In this document: piece after piece, positions 11,473 through 25,986 of the stretch
How positions within the stretch are numbered: position 1 is the first letter of the stretch
Layout of the letters: the number at the start of each line of letters is the position of its first letter
Assembly: GCA_020524525.2 (NCBI GenBank)
Contig: CP129018.1
Span: 3,600,001-3,664,000 of the forward strand
Length of the DNA: 64,000 nt
Direction of reading: 5' to 3'
DNA from: Bacillus tianshenii
Lineage (GTDB): Bacteria > Bacillota > Bacilli > Bacillales > Bacillaceae_N
Program-made: the position numbers and the translations under genes
Notes under the pieces: model-generated
The model's input: the letters and a program-made list of their open reading frames with translations, nothing else
What the model was told of the DNA's origin: nothing
The model's database searches: none

Positions 11473-12513
11473 GTGTCGAATGCTTACAAACAGGCTGGAG
11501 TGGATATTGAAGCAGGCTATGAATCCGTACGCCGCATGAAGAAGCATGTCCAGCAAACGATGCGCCGCGAAGTGATTGGCTCGCTTGGTGGTTTCGGTGG
11601 AATGTTTGATTTATCGCAACTTCAGATGAAAGAGCCTGTGCTTGTTTCTGGAACAGACGGGGTTGGTACGAAGTTAATGCTCGCTTTCCAAATGGATAAG
11701 CACGATACGATCGGAATTGATGCAGTAGCAATGTGTGTAAATGACATTGTCGTCCAAGGTGCACAACCGCTTTATTTCTTGGATTATATTGCTTGCGGAA
11801 AAGCTCTGCCTGAAAAGATCGAGCAGATTGTAAAAGGGGTAGCAGAAGGCTGTAAACAAGCCGGCTGTGCATTAATCGGCGGCGAAACAGCAGAAATGCC
11901 GGGCATGTATGATGCAGAGGAATATGATATTGCAGGGTTTTCAGTTGGGGCAGTTGAGAAGTCCGAGATCATTACAGGCAACGAAATTAAGCCTGGCGAT
12001 GTCTTAATTGGTCTTGCTTCAAATGGTATTCATAGTAATGGTTATTCACTTGTTCGGAAAGTGCTGCTTGAAGACAACAAGATGTCTTTAACAGATTATG
12101 AAGAGTCGCTTGGGAAGACGCTTGGCGAAGAATTACTTGAACCAACTCGTATTTATGTGAAGCCATTGCTTTATCTTATGAACTTACACAAAGTGAAAGG
12201 TGCTGCACATATTACAGGCGGTGGCTTTATTGAAAATATTCCACGTATGCTTCCAGAAGGCTGTGGAGCGGAAGTAGACTATGGTTCTTGGAGCATCCCG
12301 CCGATTTTTTCATTGATCGAAGAGAAGGGCGACCTTTCTCGTAAAGACTTATTCTCTGTTTTCAACATGGGAATCGGTATGGTTGTGTGTGTTGCTGAGG
12401 AAGATGTTGTATCAGCATTGAAGAAGCTTGAGAATGCTGGAGAGAAGGCTTCTATTATCGGTCGTGTCAAAGCTGGAAGTGGCGTCTCCTTCGGTGGAGG
12501 TAAGCTTACATGA
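11473..12513 (+). CDS. purM: phosphoribosylformylglycinamidine cyclo-ligase PurM
   Basis: 346 residues with a GTG start after GGGGGA. AIR synthetase, closing the imidazole ring of FGAM with [16 protein letters not shown] near residue 60 and [11 protein letters not shown] near 140 are the conserved nucleotide and metal loops; [15 protein letters not shown] is the third family block. It ends four bases inside purN (ATGA), so the two are translationally coupled. Confidence 0.98.
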   Translation: MSNAYKQAGVDIEAGYESVRRMKKHVQQTMRREVIGSLGGFGGMFDLSQLQMKEPVLVSGTDGVGTKLMLAFQMDKHDTIGIDAVAMCVNDIVVQGAQPLYFLDYIACGKALPEKIEQIVKGVAEGCKQAGCALIGGETAEMPGMYDAEEYDIAGFSVGAVEKSEIITGNEIKPGDVLIGLASNGIHSNGYSLVRKVLLEDNKMSLTDYEESLGKTLGEELLEPTRIYVKPLLYLMNLHKVKGAAHITGGGFIENIPRMLPEGCGAEVDYGSWSIPPIFSLIEEKGDLSRKDLFSVFNMGIGMVVCVAEEDVVSALKKLENAGEKASIIGRVKAGSGVSFGGGKLT

Positions 12514-13091
12514 AAAAAGTAGCAGTGTTCGCATCAGGCAGTGGAACGAACTTTCAAGCAATTCTTGATGCAAATCAAGATGGTTCATTAGGCTATGAAG
12601 TTGTCTTACTAGTAAGTGACAAACCGGAGGCAAAGGCGATTGATCGTGCAGAGGAAGAAGGTATTCCTACGTTTGTCTTTCAACCGAAAAAGTTTGAAAA
12701 CAAAGCAGCATTTGAACGGGAAATTCTCGTTTGGCTGAATGAATATAAGGTTGATCTAATTGTGCTAGCAGGGTATATGCGTCTTGTCGGAGAGACGTTA
12801 CTGCGGGCATTTGAGAAAAGAATTATCAATATTCATCCTTCCTTATTACCTGCATTTCCTGGGAAAGATGCTATCGGGCAAGCGCTAGAGAAGAAGGTAC
12901 GTGTATCAGGGGTAACTATTCATTATGTTGATGAAGGTATGGATACAGGGCCAATTATTGCTCAAGAGTCTGTTCGTTTAGCAGAAGATGAAACATATGA
13001 AACGCTTCAACAGAAGATCCAGCAAGTTGAACATACATTATACCCACAAACATTGGCAAAAATCCTTTCTGATGATAAAGTGATAAATTAG
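12510..13091 (+). CDS. purN: phosphoribosylglycinamide formyltransferase PurN
   Basis: 193 residues. Transfers formyl from 10-formyl-THF to GAR. The N-terminal [13 protein letters not shown] loop binds the phosphate. The catalytic Asn-His-Asp set is in [14 protein letters not shown] and [13 protein letters not shown]. It shares ATGA with the purM stop. The formyl donor is supplied by FolD, encoded here at 33193. Confidence 0.98.
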   Translation: MKKVAVFASGSGTNFQAILDANQDGSLGYEVVLLVSDKPEAKAIDRAEEEGIPTFVFQPKKFENKAAFEREILVWLNEYKVDLIVLAGYMRLVGETLLRAFEKRIINIHPSLLPAFPGKDAIGQALEKKVRVSGVTIHYVDEGMDTGPIIAQESVRLAEDETYETLQQKIQQVEHTLYPQTLAKILSDDKVIN

Positions 13092-13125
13092 TAGAGTACT
13101 AAAATTTTGGGGGCGAATTGGATTT

Positions 13126-14661
13126 ATGGCTGTAAAACGCGCATTAATCAGTGTATCGAATAAAGACGGAATTGTTGAGTTTGCCAAAGGATTAGCAGAG
13201 CAAGGTGTTGAGATTATCTCAACTGGCGGTACGAAGAAAGTTTTACAAGACAATGACGTGCCTGTTATCGGAATTTCTGAGGTTACAGGCTTTCCAGAAA
13301 TTCTTGATGGCCGTGTGAAAACATTACATCCTGTCATTCATAGCGGATTGCTTGCAGTGCGTGATAACGAAGCGCATCAGAAGCAATTACAAGAGCATGA
13401 CATTACACCAATTGATTTGGTTGTTGTTAACTTGTATCCATTCAAAGAAACGATTTCAAAGCCGGATGTAACCTTTGCTGATGCAATTGAGAACATTGAT
13501 ATCGGCGGACCGACAATGCTACGCGCAGCAGCGAAAAACCATGCATACGTAACAGTTGTTGTTGATCCTTCTGATTACGATGTTGTGCTAGAAGGCGTGA
13601 AGAGCGGTGAGGTTAATGCTGCAGATAAAAAGCGTCTCGCTGCAAAGGTGTTCCGTCATACAGCAAACTATGATGCGATGATTGCAGAATATCTAACGAA
13701 AGAAACAGGGGAAGAGTCACCAGAAACATTAACGGTTACATTTGAGAAGAAACAAGACCTTCGCTACGGTGAAAACCCACATCAACAAGCTGCTTTCTAT
13801 AAGCGTTCGTTGCCTGTTGCATCCTCAATTGCAGCAGCTACGCAATTGCATGGAAAAGAGCTTTCCTATAATAACATCAATGATGCAGACGCAGCGCTTG
13901 CAATTGTAAAAGAATTTAAGGAGCCGGCCGTTGTGGCAATTAAGCATACAAACCCATGTGGTGTAGGCTCTGGTGAATTAATTGAACAAGCTTATGACCG
14001 TGCATATGAAGCGGATCCTGTGTCCATTTTCGGTGGTATCGTAGCTGCAAACCGTGAAATTGATCGTGAGACTGCACTTAAAATGAAAGAGATTTTCCTT
14101 GAGATTATCATTGCACCTTCATTTAGCGAAGATGCATTAGATGTTTTACAGCAAAAGAAGAATCTGCGCTTGCTTACGGTTGATTTTTCACAAGAGCAAG
14201 TGAAGGAACAGCGTCTATCCTCTATTCATGGCGGATTGCTTGTACAGGATGAAGATACGTATTCATTTGACGATGCAGAGATTTCAATCCCAACAGAGCG
14301 TGAACCGAATGAACAAGAATGGGCTGACTTGAAGCTTGCTTGGCAAGTTGTGAAGCATGTGAAGTCCAATGCGATTTTACTAGCAAAAGATAATATGACA
14401 GTCGGTGTCGGTGCAGGACAAATGAATCGCGTCGGTGCGGCAAACATTGCAATCGAACAAGCAGGAGAGAAAGCAAAAGGGGCAGCACTTGCTTCAGATG
14501 CATTCTTCCCAATGGATGATACAGTTGAAGCAGCAGCTAAAGCTGGTATTACTGCGATTATCCAGCCAGGTGGTTCAATTCGTGATGAAGATTCAATTAA
14601 GAAATGTAATGAATATGGCATTGCGATGGTATTTACAGGGGTACGTCATTTTAAACATTAA
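13126..14661 (+). CDS. purH: bifunctional AICAR formyltransferase/IMP cyclohydrolase PurH
   Basis: 511 residues in two domains. The N-terminal IMP cyclohydrolase (about 1-195) starts [17 protein letters not shown] with STGGTKK. The C-terminal AICAR transformylase (about 200-511) has RYGENPHQ and the catalytic KHTNPCG. It performs the last two steps to IMP. Its substrate AICAR (ZMP) accumulates when 10-formyl-THF is short; ZMP is the ligand of the riboswitch before folD in this window. Confidence 0.98.
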   Translation: MAVKRALISVSNKDGIVEFAKGLAEQGVEIISTGGTKKVLQDNDVPVIGISEVTGFPEILDGRVKTLHPVIHSGLLAVRDNEAHQKQLQEHDITPIDLVVVNLYPFKETISKPDVTFADAIENIDIGGPTMLRAAAKNHAYVTVVVDPSDYDVVLEGVKSGEVNAADKKRLAAKVFRHTANYDAMIAEYLTKETGEESPETLTVTFEKKQDLRYGENPHQQAAFYKRSLPVASSIAAATQLHGKELSYNNINDADAALAIVKEFKEPAVVAIKHTNPCGVGSGELIEQAYDRAYEADPVSIFGGIVAANREIDRETALKMKEIFLEIIIAPSFSEDALDVLQQKKNLRLLTVDFSQEQVKEQRLSSIHGGLLVQDEDTYSFDDAEISIPTEREPNEQEWADLKLAWQVVKHVKSNAILLAKDNMTVGVGAGQMNRVGAANIAIEQAGEKAKGAALASDAFFPMDDTVEAAAKAGITAIIQPGGSIRDEDSIKKCNEYGIAMVFTGVRHFKH

Positions 14662-14685
14662 TCCGCATATAGAAGAGGTGGCTAG

Positions 14686-16042
<1,357 letters not shown>

Positions 16043-16064
16043 TGTATATCACTCCTTATACATT

Positions 16065-16093
16065 CCCCTGCATATGAGTGCAGGGGTTTTTTT
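16065..16093 (+). terminator. pur operon terminator
   Basis: CCCCTGCA and TGCAGGGG pair around a short loop and are followed by TTTTTTT on the plus strand. On the minus strand no U-run follows, so it should not stop transcription toward the EYxxD ORF. Confidence 0.9.
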
Positions 16094-16108
16094 ATGCTAT
16101 TGCTCTCA

Positions 16109-16378
16109 CTAGGATGGGTTTACAACCGTGTGTTCATTTGTTTCCGAATCGTTGTGGCTGTCACATCCACAGTCTTTTTTCATTTGTTCATAGGCAGCAA
16201 CCATCGGGCAGTAGCGGGTAATACCTTCGGCTACTTTCATAGCGCCTCCCATTGCAAACCAGAGGAATGATGGGCAGTATGGCTGGCGAACCATTTTTGC
16301 AGTGGCCCAGGCAACGGTTGTCAGCCCGATCGTAATCCGCATAAGCGCATTAATTGTACCGATATTTTGTTTTGTCAT
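16109..16378 (-). CDS. DUF2892-like small membrane protein
   Basis: 89 residues. The sequence NIGTINALMRITIGLTTVAWATAK followed by a second hydrophobic stretch fits the DUF2892 / YgaP-like inner-membrane domain. The C-terminal tail has CGCDSHND and other Cys/His residues (YCPSF, RYCPM) that could bind metal. AAAGGAGA upstream supports the ATG at 16378 over a longer frame. It is divergent from the yerA-like gene. Function is unproven. Confidence 0.7.
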   Translation of the reverse strand: MTKQNIGTINALMRITIGLTTVAWATAKMVRQPYCPSFLWFAMGGAMKVAEGITRYCPMVAAYEQMKKDCGCDSHNDSETNEHTVVNPS

Positions 16379-16496
16379 TTTATAGTCTCCTTTACGAATG
16401 TACACAAGAATGTAATATTATTTCACAACCTCTTTAATGCGTTAAACTGCATGATATGTTAGGATATAGAAAAGAAGTATTGAACGGAGGATAAAC

Positions 16497-18239
16497 ATGC
16501 CAGAAAGTAGTTACCGTTGGAGAAATAAACAAATTCGAGAACACATTGATGTGATCGATGGGAACATTCCCCCAACAATTGTGTTAAAAAACGCAACATA
16601 CTTAAACCAAGCATTAAAGAAATGGCTAAAAGCCAATATTTGGATATATAAAGATCGTATTGTCTACGTTGGTCAACAATTTCCCGAAAATATTTCTGAC
16701 ACAGAAGTTGTTGATTGCGAGCAATATCACATTGTACCAGGATATATTGAACCGCATGTTCATCCGTTTCAGTTATATAATCCCCATTCATTTGCTGAGT
16801 ATGCATCACAGACTGGAACGACCACACTGGTGAATGACAACTTAATGCTTACTTTACAATTACCAAAAAAGAAAGCGTTTTCTTTAATTGATGAATTAGA
16901 TCAAATTCCTGTCTCGATGTATTGGTGGTGCCGATATGATCCACAGACAGAAATTCAGGATGAGGAAGAGATTTTTTCACATCACAATATGAAAGACTGG
17001 CTTGAACATAAATCTGTTATTCAAGGTGGCGAGATGACAGCTTGGCCGAAGGTACTCGGTGGAGATGATCTCATGCTTCATTGGATGCAGGAAACGAAGC
17101 GACTAGGAAAGCCGATTGAAGGACATTTCCCTGGAGCTTCAGAGAAGACGTTGACAAAGATGAAGCTGTTAGGCGCTGATGCTGACCACGAATCGATGAC
17201 AGGTGAAGAAGTATTAAATCGCTTGACGATGGGGTATACAACGTCATTGCGTCATTCGTCTATTCGCCCTGATTTACCGAAGCTGCTTGATGAGATGCAT
17301 GAGCTTGGTATTGATCAATATGACCGAATGACCTTCACGACAGATGGTTCTCCTCCAAGCTTCTATGAGGAAGGCTTAATTGATGAAATGGTGCGAATTT
17401 CAATTGAAAAGGGTGTACCTGAAATCGAAGCATACGGGATGGCTTCCTACAATGTAGCCCGCCACTATAACCTTGACCATCAGCATGGAATGATTGCGCC
17501 TGGATGTATTGCGCATTTGAATTTCCTAGAAGACCCGAAGAACCCGAAGCCTGTTTCTGTTATGGCAAAAGGACGCTGGGTGCGCCGAAACGGCAAAAAG
17601 CAATCAGCATTCCAGAGGGTTGATTGGAAGCAGTATGAAATGAATCCGCTTGTGTTAGAATGGGATTTGTCACTTGATGATATGCAATTTTCAATGCCGT
17701 TCGGAATGGAAATGGTGAACTCTGTTATTACAAAGCCGTATTCGATCACGTTAGATGCTTCTGTCGATGAATTAGCTTATGACCATGATGAAAGCTTCTT
17801 AATGCTGATTGACCGTGAAGGCAAGTGGCATATTACAACGCTGATTAAAGGCTTTGCTTCACATGTGAAAGGTTTTGCAAGCTCATTTTCAAATACTGGC
17901 GATATTGTCTTAATAGGAAAGAATAAGGGTGATATGGTAAAGGCGTTTCAGCATATGAAAGAAATGGGCGGTGGAATTGCGCTTGTAGAGGATGGGAATG
18001 TGATTTGCGATGTTCCGCTACCACTTTCAGGTGTCATGTCTGATTTATCATTAGAAGAACTGATGAAAAAAGAAGTCACCCTGTCAAATATGTTGAGAGA
18101 ACGCGGCTATCACTTTATTGACCCGGTGTATACATTGTTATTCTTGTCATCTACACACTTGCCGTATATCCGCATTACACCGCAAGGAATTTTCGATGTC
18201 ATGAAGAAAAGTGTACTCTTTCCCTCGATTATGCGTTAA
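16497..18239 (+). CDS. yerA: amidohydrolase, adenine deaminase-like YerA
   Basis: 580 residues, the length of adenine deaminases. A metal-dependent amidohydrolase barrel: HxH is in GYIEPHVHPFQ near residue 87. EGHFPGAS, ADHESMTGEE and FTTDGSPPS carry the other metal and acid ligands. The C-terminal adenine-deaminase-type domain (about 400-580) contains GGGIALVEDG. B. subtilis has yerA at the same place after purD, annotated as a putative adenine deaminase beside the proven AdeC. A purine-salvage role is plausible but the substrate is not established. Confidence 0.85.
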   Translation: MPESSYRWRNKQIREHIDVIDGNIPPTIVLKNATYLNQALKKWLKANIWIYKDRIVYVGQQFPENISDTEVVDCEQYHIVPGYIEPHVHPFQLYNPHSFAEYASQTGTTTLVNDNLMLTLQLPKKKAFSLIDELDQIPVSMYWWCRYDPQTEIQDEEEIFSHHNMKDWLEHKSVIQGGEMTAWPKVLGGDDLMLHWMQETKRLGKPIEGHFPGASEKTLTKMKLLGADADHESMTGEEVLNRLTMGYTTSLRHSSIRPDLPKLLDEMHELGIDQYDRMTFTTDGSPPSFYEEGLIDEMVRISIEKGVPEIEAYGMASYNVARHYNLDHQHGMIAPGCIAHLNFLEDPKNPKPVSVMAKGRWVRRNGKKQSAFQRVDWKQYEMNPLVLEWDLSLDDMQFSMPFGMEMVNSVITKPYSITLDASVDELAYDHDESFLMLIDREGKWHITTLIKGFASHVKGFASSFSNTGDIVLIGKNKGDMVKAFQHMKEMGGGIALVEDGNVICDVPLPLSGVMSDLSLEELMKKEVTLSNMLRERGYHFIDPVYTLLFLSSTHLPYIRITPQGIFDVMKKSVLFPSIMR

Positions 18240-18257
18240 ACTATTAAATGAATGAAG

Positions 18258-18287
18258 TATGCTGGTTTATAATCATAAGCCAGCATA
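18258..18287 (+). repeat. hairpin between yerA and yerB
   Basis: TATGCTGGTTTA (18258-18269) pairs with TAAGCCAGCATA (18276-18287). No T-run follows. TATAAT at 18268-18273 lies inside it and could be the -10 of the yerB promoter. Confidence 0.5.
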
Positions 18288-18311
18288 TCTGTTATGAAGG
18301 TTGTGTTATTC

Positions 18312-19382
18312 ATGTTAAAGAAAGCTGTACGCTCCAAGTGGGCAGTACTTCTTGTTGTCTTGTTGCTTGCAGGATGTGGTGGAGGGGAAGATGAGACGAA
18401 AGAGAAAGCATCAGATTCTCCAGCTGTAGAAGAGAAGGAGAAGCCTGCTGAAGAAACGACAGCAGAGCCGCAGTATGAAGAAACGTTTCCGCTGACAGGA
18501 AAAGGAACGAATGAAGATGTTTCCAGTCGTGTTGTTGGGGTAATGATCAATAACCACCCTAAAGCTCGGCCGCAGTCTGGCCTACATAAGGCTGACGTTG
18601 TATATGAAGTGCTTGCAGAAGGATATGTAACAAGGTTTTTGGCAATGTTTCATAGTCAGCAGCCTGAAGTGATTGGCCCTGTTCGCAGTGCTCGTGACTA
18701 TTATATTAACCTTAGCAATGGTTTTAACGCTATTTATGTTTGTCATGGCTTTAGTCCAGAAGCACAAGTGATGCTGAACAAGCAAAATGTTGCAGATGAT
18801 TTGAATGGTCTATACTATGATGGCAGCTTATTTAAACGTGCGGATTTCCGACGTGCACCACACAATTCATATATTACATATGAAAACATTGAAAAAGGGG
18901 CGAAGAAAAATGATTACGCCCTTACCGATGAAGTGAAACCGTTACCTTTTCTTACAAAATCAGAACTATCATCACTTGATGGTCAGACAGCTAAGGATAT
19001 TATGATTACGTATTCAAATACGAACACCGTCTCGTATACATATGATGAGCAAACATCCATGTACCAGCGCTATAGCAGTGGGGAGAAAACGGTTGATCGA
19101 GAAACGAAGATACCGATTCAACTGGATAATGTCTTGATTGTCGAAGCTCCTCATCAAGTAATTGATAATGCTGGAAGAAGAGAAATTGATTTAAAAGCCG
19201 GAGGGCAAGGCTATCTGCTGCAACGAGGTGTACTGCAGGAAGTAACATGGAAGAATGTAAACGGACGAATTTTACCATATAAAGATGGTCAGCAAATGGG
19301 GTTGGTCCCAGGGAAAACGTGGATTAATATCATTCCGACTTCCCCAGGGCTGTCAGGTGCTGTCTCAATGCAAAGTGAATGA
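18312..19382 (+). CDS. yerB: DUF3048 lipoprotein YerB
   Basis: About 356 residues. A lipoprotein signal ends in LLLAGCGG, so it should be anchored outside the membrane. A Glu/Lys/Thr-rich linker follows to about residue 55. The DUF3048 N-terminal domain contains VGVMINNHPKARPQSGLHKADVVYE and GPVRSARDYY; the C-terminal one ends LVPGKTWINIIP. Function is unknown. I chose the ATG at 18312 because it directly begins the signal peptide; 18294 lacks a ribosome site. The next gene starts 16 bases after its stop. Confidence 0.85.
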   Translation: MLKKAVRSKWAVLLVVLLLAGCGGGEDETKEKASDSPAVEEKEKPAEETTAEPQYEETFPLTGKGTNEDVSSRVVGVMINNHPKARPQSGLHKADVVYEVLAEGYVTRFLAMFHSQQPEVIGPVRSARDYYINLSNGFNAIYVCHGFSPEAQVMLNKQNVADDLNGLYYDGSLFKRADFRRAPHNSYITYENIEKGAKKNDYALTDEVKPLPFLTKSELSSLDGQTAKDIMITYSNTNTVSYTYDEQTSMYQRYSSGEKTVDRETKIPIQLDNVLIVEAPHQVIDNAGRREIDLKAGGQGYLLQRGVLQEVTWKNVNGRILPYKDGQQMGLVPGKTWINIIPTSPGLSGAVSMQSE

Positions 19383-19398
19383 TGAAGGAGTGGGAGCT

Positions 19399-19713
19399 AT
19401 GCAAATTGATAAATTACGTGGAAAAACGCTCGATCAATTATTTGAAGCGATTCTATCATTAAATGACATCGAAGAATGTTACCGCTTTTTCGATGATTTA
19501 TGTACAGTTAATGAAATCCAATCGTTAGCCCAACGGTTAGAAGTAGCACGCATGCTGCGTGAAGGGTTTACGTATCACAAGATCGAAACCCAAACAGGTG
19601 CAAGTACAGCGACGATTTCTCGTGTGAAGCGTTGCTTGAACTATGGTAATGATGCTTATCAGATGGCATTAGATCGTGTAGCAGAGAAAAATGAAACAGA
19701 AGATAAAGAATAA
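19399..19713 (+). CDS. yerC: YerC/YecD family TrpR-related protein
   Basis: 104 residues, the B. subtilis YerC length. The core LTTxx-like segment NEIQSLAQRLEVARMLREG, then FTYHKIETQTGASTATISRVKRCL, is the helix-turn-helix of the TrpR superfamily. It is probably a small DNA-binding protein; target unknown. AAGGAG precedes the ATG at 19399; an upstream in-frame extension overlaps yerB and has no support. A terminator follows. Confidence 0.88.
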   Translation: MQIDKLRGKTLDQLFEAILSLNDIEECYRFFDDLCTVNEIQSLAQRLEVARMLREGFTYHKIETQTGASTATISRVKRCLNYGNDAYQMALDRVAEKNETEDKE

Positions 19714-19724
19714 ACACTATTTTG

Positions 19725-19757
19725 AAAGCCGGACTCATTATGATTCGGCTTTTTATT
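19725..19757 (+). terminator. terminator after yerC
   Basis: AAGCCGGA and TTCGGCTT pair and are followed by TTTTATTTTT. TATAAT at 19763-19768 just after it is a likely -10 for pcrB. Confidence 0.8.
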
Positions 19758-19802
19758 TTTGGTATAATCGCTTCTAGGAGATAATGAGGAGGACGTAGCA
19801 CA

Positions 19803-20489
19803 ATGTATGATTTTCGTGAATGGCGACATGTTTTTAAGCTGGATCCAAATAAGGAAATAGAAGATGATGTACTTGAAGCAATTTGTGAATCTGGTACGGA
19901 TGCTGTCATTGTCGGCGGTAGTGACGGCGTGACCCTTGATAACACGCTTAATCTATTGGCGAGTATTCGCCGCTATTCAGTGCCGTGTGCGCTTGAAATC
20001 TCAAATGTTGATGCAGTGACGCCTGGATTTGATTTTTATTTTATTCCAACTGTCCTTAACAGTAAGGATACGAAATGGGTTGTTGGTCTTCATCATGAGG
20101 CATTGAAGGAATATGGAGCGGTGATGAATTGGGATGAAGTTGCAGTGGAAGGGTATTGTATTCTAAATGGTGAATCAAAGGCTGCAACACTGACGAATGC
20201 GGTTACTGAAAGCTCTTTTGATGATGTTATTGCCTATGCGCAAATGGCTGAAAATCTCTTTTCATTGCCAATCTTCTATCTAGAATACAGCGGTACATAC
20301 GGTGACCCGGAATTAGTTAAGCAGGTGAAGGAAGAGCTGGACAAGACGAAGCTTTTCTATGGCGGCGGCATTGAAACAGGAGAGCAGGCAGCTGAAATGG
20401 CAGAGTATGCAGATACGATTGTAGTTGGAAATGCGATCTACACCAATGTGAAAGAAGCTTTAAAAACGGTCGACGCTGTGAAAAAATAA
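19803..20489 (+). CDS. pcrB: heptaprenylglyceryl phosphate synthase PcrB
   Basis: 228 residues. TIM-barrel prenyltransferase that joins a heptaprenyl chain to sn-glycerol-1-phosphate, giving an archaeal-type ether lipid in Bacillus. [41 protein letters not shown] and [12 protein letters not shown] are the conserved phosphate-loop blocks. GAGGAGG upstream supports the start. It is followed by pcrA after 50 bases, as in B. subtilis, though the two are functionally unrelated. Confidence 0.95.
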   Translation: MYDFREWRHVFKLDPNKEIEDDVLEAICESGTDAVIVGGSDGVTLDNTLNLLASIRRYSVPCALEISNVDAVTPGFDFYFIPTVLNSKDTKWVVGLHHEALKEYGAVMNWDEVAVEGYCILNGESKAATLTNAVTESSFDDVIAYAQMAENLFSLPIFYLEYSGTYGDPELVKQVKEELDKTKLFYGGGIETGEQAAEMAEYADTIVVGNAIYTNVKEALKTVDAVKK

Positions 20490-20539
20490 CGATATAATGA
20501 TAACAATGAATAAGAACAAATGTTCGAGGTGGTGTTAGT

Positions 20540-22756
20540 ATGCAATATTTAAGTGAGAAGTTGTTAGCTGGATTGAACAAAGAACAACAAGAAGCCGTTA
20601 AGCATACAGAAGGGCCATTATTGATTATGGCGGGAGCGGGAAGTGGAAAGACACGGGTGCTGACGCATCGTGTTGCTTATTTAATGACAGAGAAGCAGGT
20701 TGCGCCTTGGAATATATTAGCGATTACCTTTACAAATAAAGCTGCGCGTGAGATGAAGGACAGGATTTCAAGCATTGTAGGACCACCAGGCGAAGATATT
20801 TGGGTGTCAACCTTCCACTCCATGTGTGTAAGGATGCTTCGCAGAGATGTCGACCGAATCGGCATTAACCGTAACTTCTCCATTCTGGATTCGTCTGATC
20901 AATTATCAGTTATTAAGCAGATTTTAAAGGATAAGAATATTGATCCGAAGAAATTTAACCCGCGAAATCTACTTGGTGCGATTAGTTCAGCGAAGAATGA
21001 ATTGAAGTCAGCAGATGAGTATGCGAAAAGTGCAACAGGTCCGTTTGAAAGTGTTGTAAGTGATGTCTATCAAGCTTATGAAGGACAGCTTAAGAAAAAT
21101 CATGCACTAGACTTTGATGATTTGATTATGACAACGATACATCTATTTAAGCGTGTGCCTGAAGTGTTGGAATTTTATCAACGGAAATTTCAGTATATCC
21201 ATGTGGATGAGTATCAAGATACGAATAGAGCACAATACTTACTAGTTAAGATGTTGGCTGAGCGCTTTAAAAACCTATGCGTTGTCGGGGATTCCGATCA
21301 ATCGATCTATCGCTGGCGCGGCGCGGACATTGCGAACATTCTATCCTTTGAAAAGGATTATGCAAATGCAACAACGGTCTTCTTGGAACAGAATTATCGT
21401 TCCACCAAGCGGATTCTCCAGGCAGCAAATGAAGTGATTAGCCAAAATGCAAACCGTAAGCCGAAGAATCTATGGACTGAAAATGATGATGGGCTTAAGA
21501 TTACGTATTATAACGGTGATGACGAACGTGATGAGGCATATTTCGCGGCTGGTAAGATTAAGCAGATGGTTGAGAGTGGTAAGCGAAAGTATTCGGAAAT
21601 CGCCATTTTGTATAGAACGAATGCACAATCACGTGTGATGGAGGAAGTATTCCTAAAGTCGAATATTAACTATAACATTGTCGGCGGTACAAAGTTCTAC
21701 GACCGTAAAGAGATTAAGGACTTGCTTGCTTATTTACGCTTAATTGCGAATCCTGATGATGATATTAGCCTGCGACGGATTATTAATGTTCCGAAGCGCG
21801 GAATCGGGGCGACAACAGTTGATAAGATTGGAAATTACGCCTTAGAGCATGGGATGTCGATGTTCAATGCTCTTAGTGAAGTGGAGGAAATCGGCTTAAG
21901 TAAACGATTTATAAACATGCTAGATGGCTTCCGCAAAGATATTTCCAATTGGACAAACATGCAGGAGTACTTATCCGTTACTGAGCTTGTTGAGGAAGTA
22001 CTTGAGAAGAGCGGATATCGTGACATGCTGAAAAGTGAGAAAACACTTGAATCCCAAAGCCGGCTTGAAAATATTGATGAGTTCTTGTCTGTTACGCAAA
22101 ACTTTGAACAAGTGAATGATGACAAGAGCCTAATTGCGTTCTTAACAGACTTAGCTTTAATTGCTGATATTGATAAGTTAGATGAGGAAGAAGAGTTTGA
22201 TAAGGACAGTGTTGTTCTTATGACACTTCACTCTGCAAAAGGTCTTGAATTTCCAGTTGTGTTCTTAATGGGCATGGAGGAAGGTGTATTCCCGCACAGC
22301 CGTTCATTATTTGAAGAGGACGAAATGGAAGAGGAGCGCCGCCTTGCATATGTAGGAATTACACGCGCTGAGGAAGAGCTTTACTTAACGAATGCGAAAG
22401 TCCGCACGTTGTTTGGTCGCTCAAATAATAACCCAGTATCACGCTTCATTAATGAAATTCCAGCTGATCTACTAGATAACTTGAAAGAAGAAAAGCAACA
22501 GGTAGCGTCTCCATTCGGTGCTCGGAGCACTTCACCTTCGAGACCAAAGCGTACCGCACGCCCGATGACAACTTCTTCTGGCGGCGAGCAAGTTAATTGG
22601 CAGCCTGGAGATAAAGCGCAGCACAAGAAGTGGGGCGTTGGGACGGTTGTGAGCGTGAAAGGTAACGGTGAAGCACAAGAACTTGATATTGCGTTTGCAC
22701 AGCCAATTGGTGTGAAGCGACTGCTTGCCAAATTCGCACCAGTTGAGAAAGTTTGA
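20540..22756 (+). CDS. pcrA: ATP-dependent DNA helicase PcrA
   Basis: 738 residues. SF1A 3'-5' helicase of the UvrD/Rep/PcrA group, essential in B. subtilis and acting in repair and replication-transcription conflicts. Walker A is [14 protein letters not shown] near residue 32, Walker B VDEYQDTN near 225, then [20 protein letters not shown] and [17 protein letters not shown]. The C-terminal [20 protein letters not shown] is the small Tudor-like domain that contacts RNA polymerase. ligA follows after 20 bases. Confidence 0.98.
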   Translation: MQYLSEKLLAGLNKEQQEAVKHTEGPLLIMAGAGSGKTRVLTHRVAYLMTEKQVAPWNILAITFTNKAAREMKDRISSIVGPPGEDIWVSTFHSMCVRMLRRDVDRIGINRNFSILDSSDQLSVIKQILKDKNIDPKKFNPRNLLGAISSAKNELKSADEYAKSATGPFESVVSDVYQAYEGQLKKNHALDFDDLIMTTIHLFKRVPEVLEFYQRKFQYIHVDEYQDTNRAQYLLVKMLAERFKNLCVVGDSDQSIYRWRGADIANILSFEKDYANATTVFLEQNYRSTKRILQAANEVISQNANRKPKNLWTENDDGLKITYYNGDDERDEAYFAAGKIKQMVESGKRKYSEIAILYRTNAQSRVMEEVFLKSNINYNIVGGTKFYDRKEIKDLLAYLRLIANPDDDISLRRIINVPKRGIGATTVDKIGNYALEHGMSMFNALSEVEEIGLSKRFINMLDGFRKDISNWTNMQEYLSVTELVEEVLEKSGYRDMLKSEKTLESQSRLENIDEFLSVTQNFEQVNDDKSLIAFLTDLALIADIDKLDEEEEFDKDSVVLMTLHSAKGLEFPVVFLMGMEEGVFPHSRSLFEEDEMEEERRLAYVGITRAEEELYLTNAKVRTLFGRSNNNPVSRFINEIPADLLDNLKEEKQQVASPFGARSTSPSRPKRTARPMTTSSGGEQVNWQPGDKAQHKKWGVGTVVSVKGNGEAQELDIAFAQPIGVKRLLAKFAPVEKV

Positions 22757-22764
22757 GCAAATAG

Positions 22765-24783
<2,019 letters not shown>

Positions 24784-24796
24784 GGGAGGAAAGGCC

Positions 24797-25954
24797 ATGA
24801 GGAAGGCAGGTGTATGGTTCCTCATCTGTATGCTGTTTCTTACAGCATGTACACCACGGATTGAAAAAGAGGAAGAGGTTGTACGGGAAACACAGGAATC
24901 GAAGGAGCATGCGATTATACCGAAGTACAATTTATCAGGTGATTATTATCGCACAATACTTCCATTCAAGCCTGGGGAAGCACGCGGGTTAATTACAAGT
25001 ACAGTTGATAACCGCCTGGATATTAACGAATTAGAAACAGGTTTAATGCGTCATGCTCAAGAAAGTTTTGAGCCAGAGGATTATTATTTTCAAGAAGGAC
25101 AGTACTTGAAGAGAGAAACGGTTATCAAGTGGCTGGACCGAAAAGAATCAACAAATGCAGAAGGAGAAAAAGTCGGCTCTCCTGAAGGGCTTAACCCTCC
25201 AGCTATTCACGGGACGTCTAGTAAGGAAGCGAATGAGAAAAGCCCGCGTTACCTGTCGCATATTCTTGAACATAATTATTTTAAGAAAAATAAAGAGGAT
25301 AAAGTTGAATTAGCCGGTGTTGTGATCGGCTTGTCCCTTAACTCTGTTCATTATTATCACCAGGAAGATGGATATCCACGGAAATATGATATTCCTAATG
25401 ATGAGATTGTTAAGCAAGGAAATCGGATTGCAGAAGAAATCGTGAAGCGGATGCGGAAAATGAAAGGCTTAAAGAATGTACCGATTATGGTGGCGCTATT
25501 CAAGGAGCAGCCAAAGGAATCTGTTGTTCCAGGTCATTTCTTTGCGAAAACAACCGTTGATAAAGGTGAAACATCATTAGAGAAGTGGGATAAAATCAAT
25601 GAAGAATATATTCTTTTCCCTTCAGACGCTGCGGAAAAGAAATATTATGATGACTCTTCAAAAGTGATGAACTTTACGAATGATGTTGATCGTTATTTTC
25701 CGAATTATGTTGGCGTTATTGGAAAAGGCTTCTATAAGGACGGGCAGCTGCAGGAGCTGACGATTAATATCCCTGTCCAGTTTTACGGGAAAGCTGAAGT
25801 GATTGGCTTTACAGAATATGTAACCGGGTTGATTATGGAGCATTTTCCACCGTATATTTCGCTTCAAGTCTATGTGAAATCAATTGCAGGGCAAGAAAGC
25901 TTAATTACGCGTGAAGCAGGAAAAGAAGAGCCATATGTTCATATCTATCGTTAA
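24797..25954 (+). CDS. camS: CamS family lipoprotein (YerH-like)
   Basis: 385 residues. A lipoprotein signal MRKAGVWFLICMLFLTACTPR puts it on the outer face of the membrane. The family is called sex-pheromone lipoprotein because a cleaved signal peptide of the enterococcal member acts as a pheromone; the mature protein's role is unknown. Conserved parts are KYNLSGDYYRTILPFKPGEARGL, the GTSSKEANEKSPRYLSHILEHNY block and ADVVIGLSLN-like strands. It follows ligA as in B. subtilis. Confidence 0.88.
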   Translation: MRKAGVWFLICMLFLTACTPRIEKEEEVVRETQESKEHAIIPKYNLSGDYYRTILPFKPGEARGLITSTVDNRLDINELETGLMRHAQESFEPEDYYFQEGQYLKRETVIKWLDRKESTNAEGEKVGSPEGLNPPAIHGTSSKEANEKSPRYLSHILEHNYFKKNKEDKVELAGVVIGLSLNSVHYYHQEDGYPRKYDIPNDEIVKQGNRIAEEIVKRMRKMKGLKNVPIMVALFKEQPKESVVPGHFFAKTTVDKGETSLEKWDKINEEYILFPSDAAEKKYYDDSSKVMNFTNDVDRYFPNYVGVIGKGFYKDGQLQELTINIPVQFYGKAEVIGFTEYVTGLIMEHFPPYISLQVYVKSIAGQESLITREAGKEEPYVHIYR

Positions 25955-25986
25955 GGGTTGACTCCTTGTGAGTCTGCCCTTTCTTT
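25954..25986 (+). terminator. terminator after camS
   Basis: AGGGTTGACT pairs imperfectly with AGTCTGCCCT and is followed by TTCTTTATTT. Confidence 0.7.
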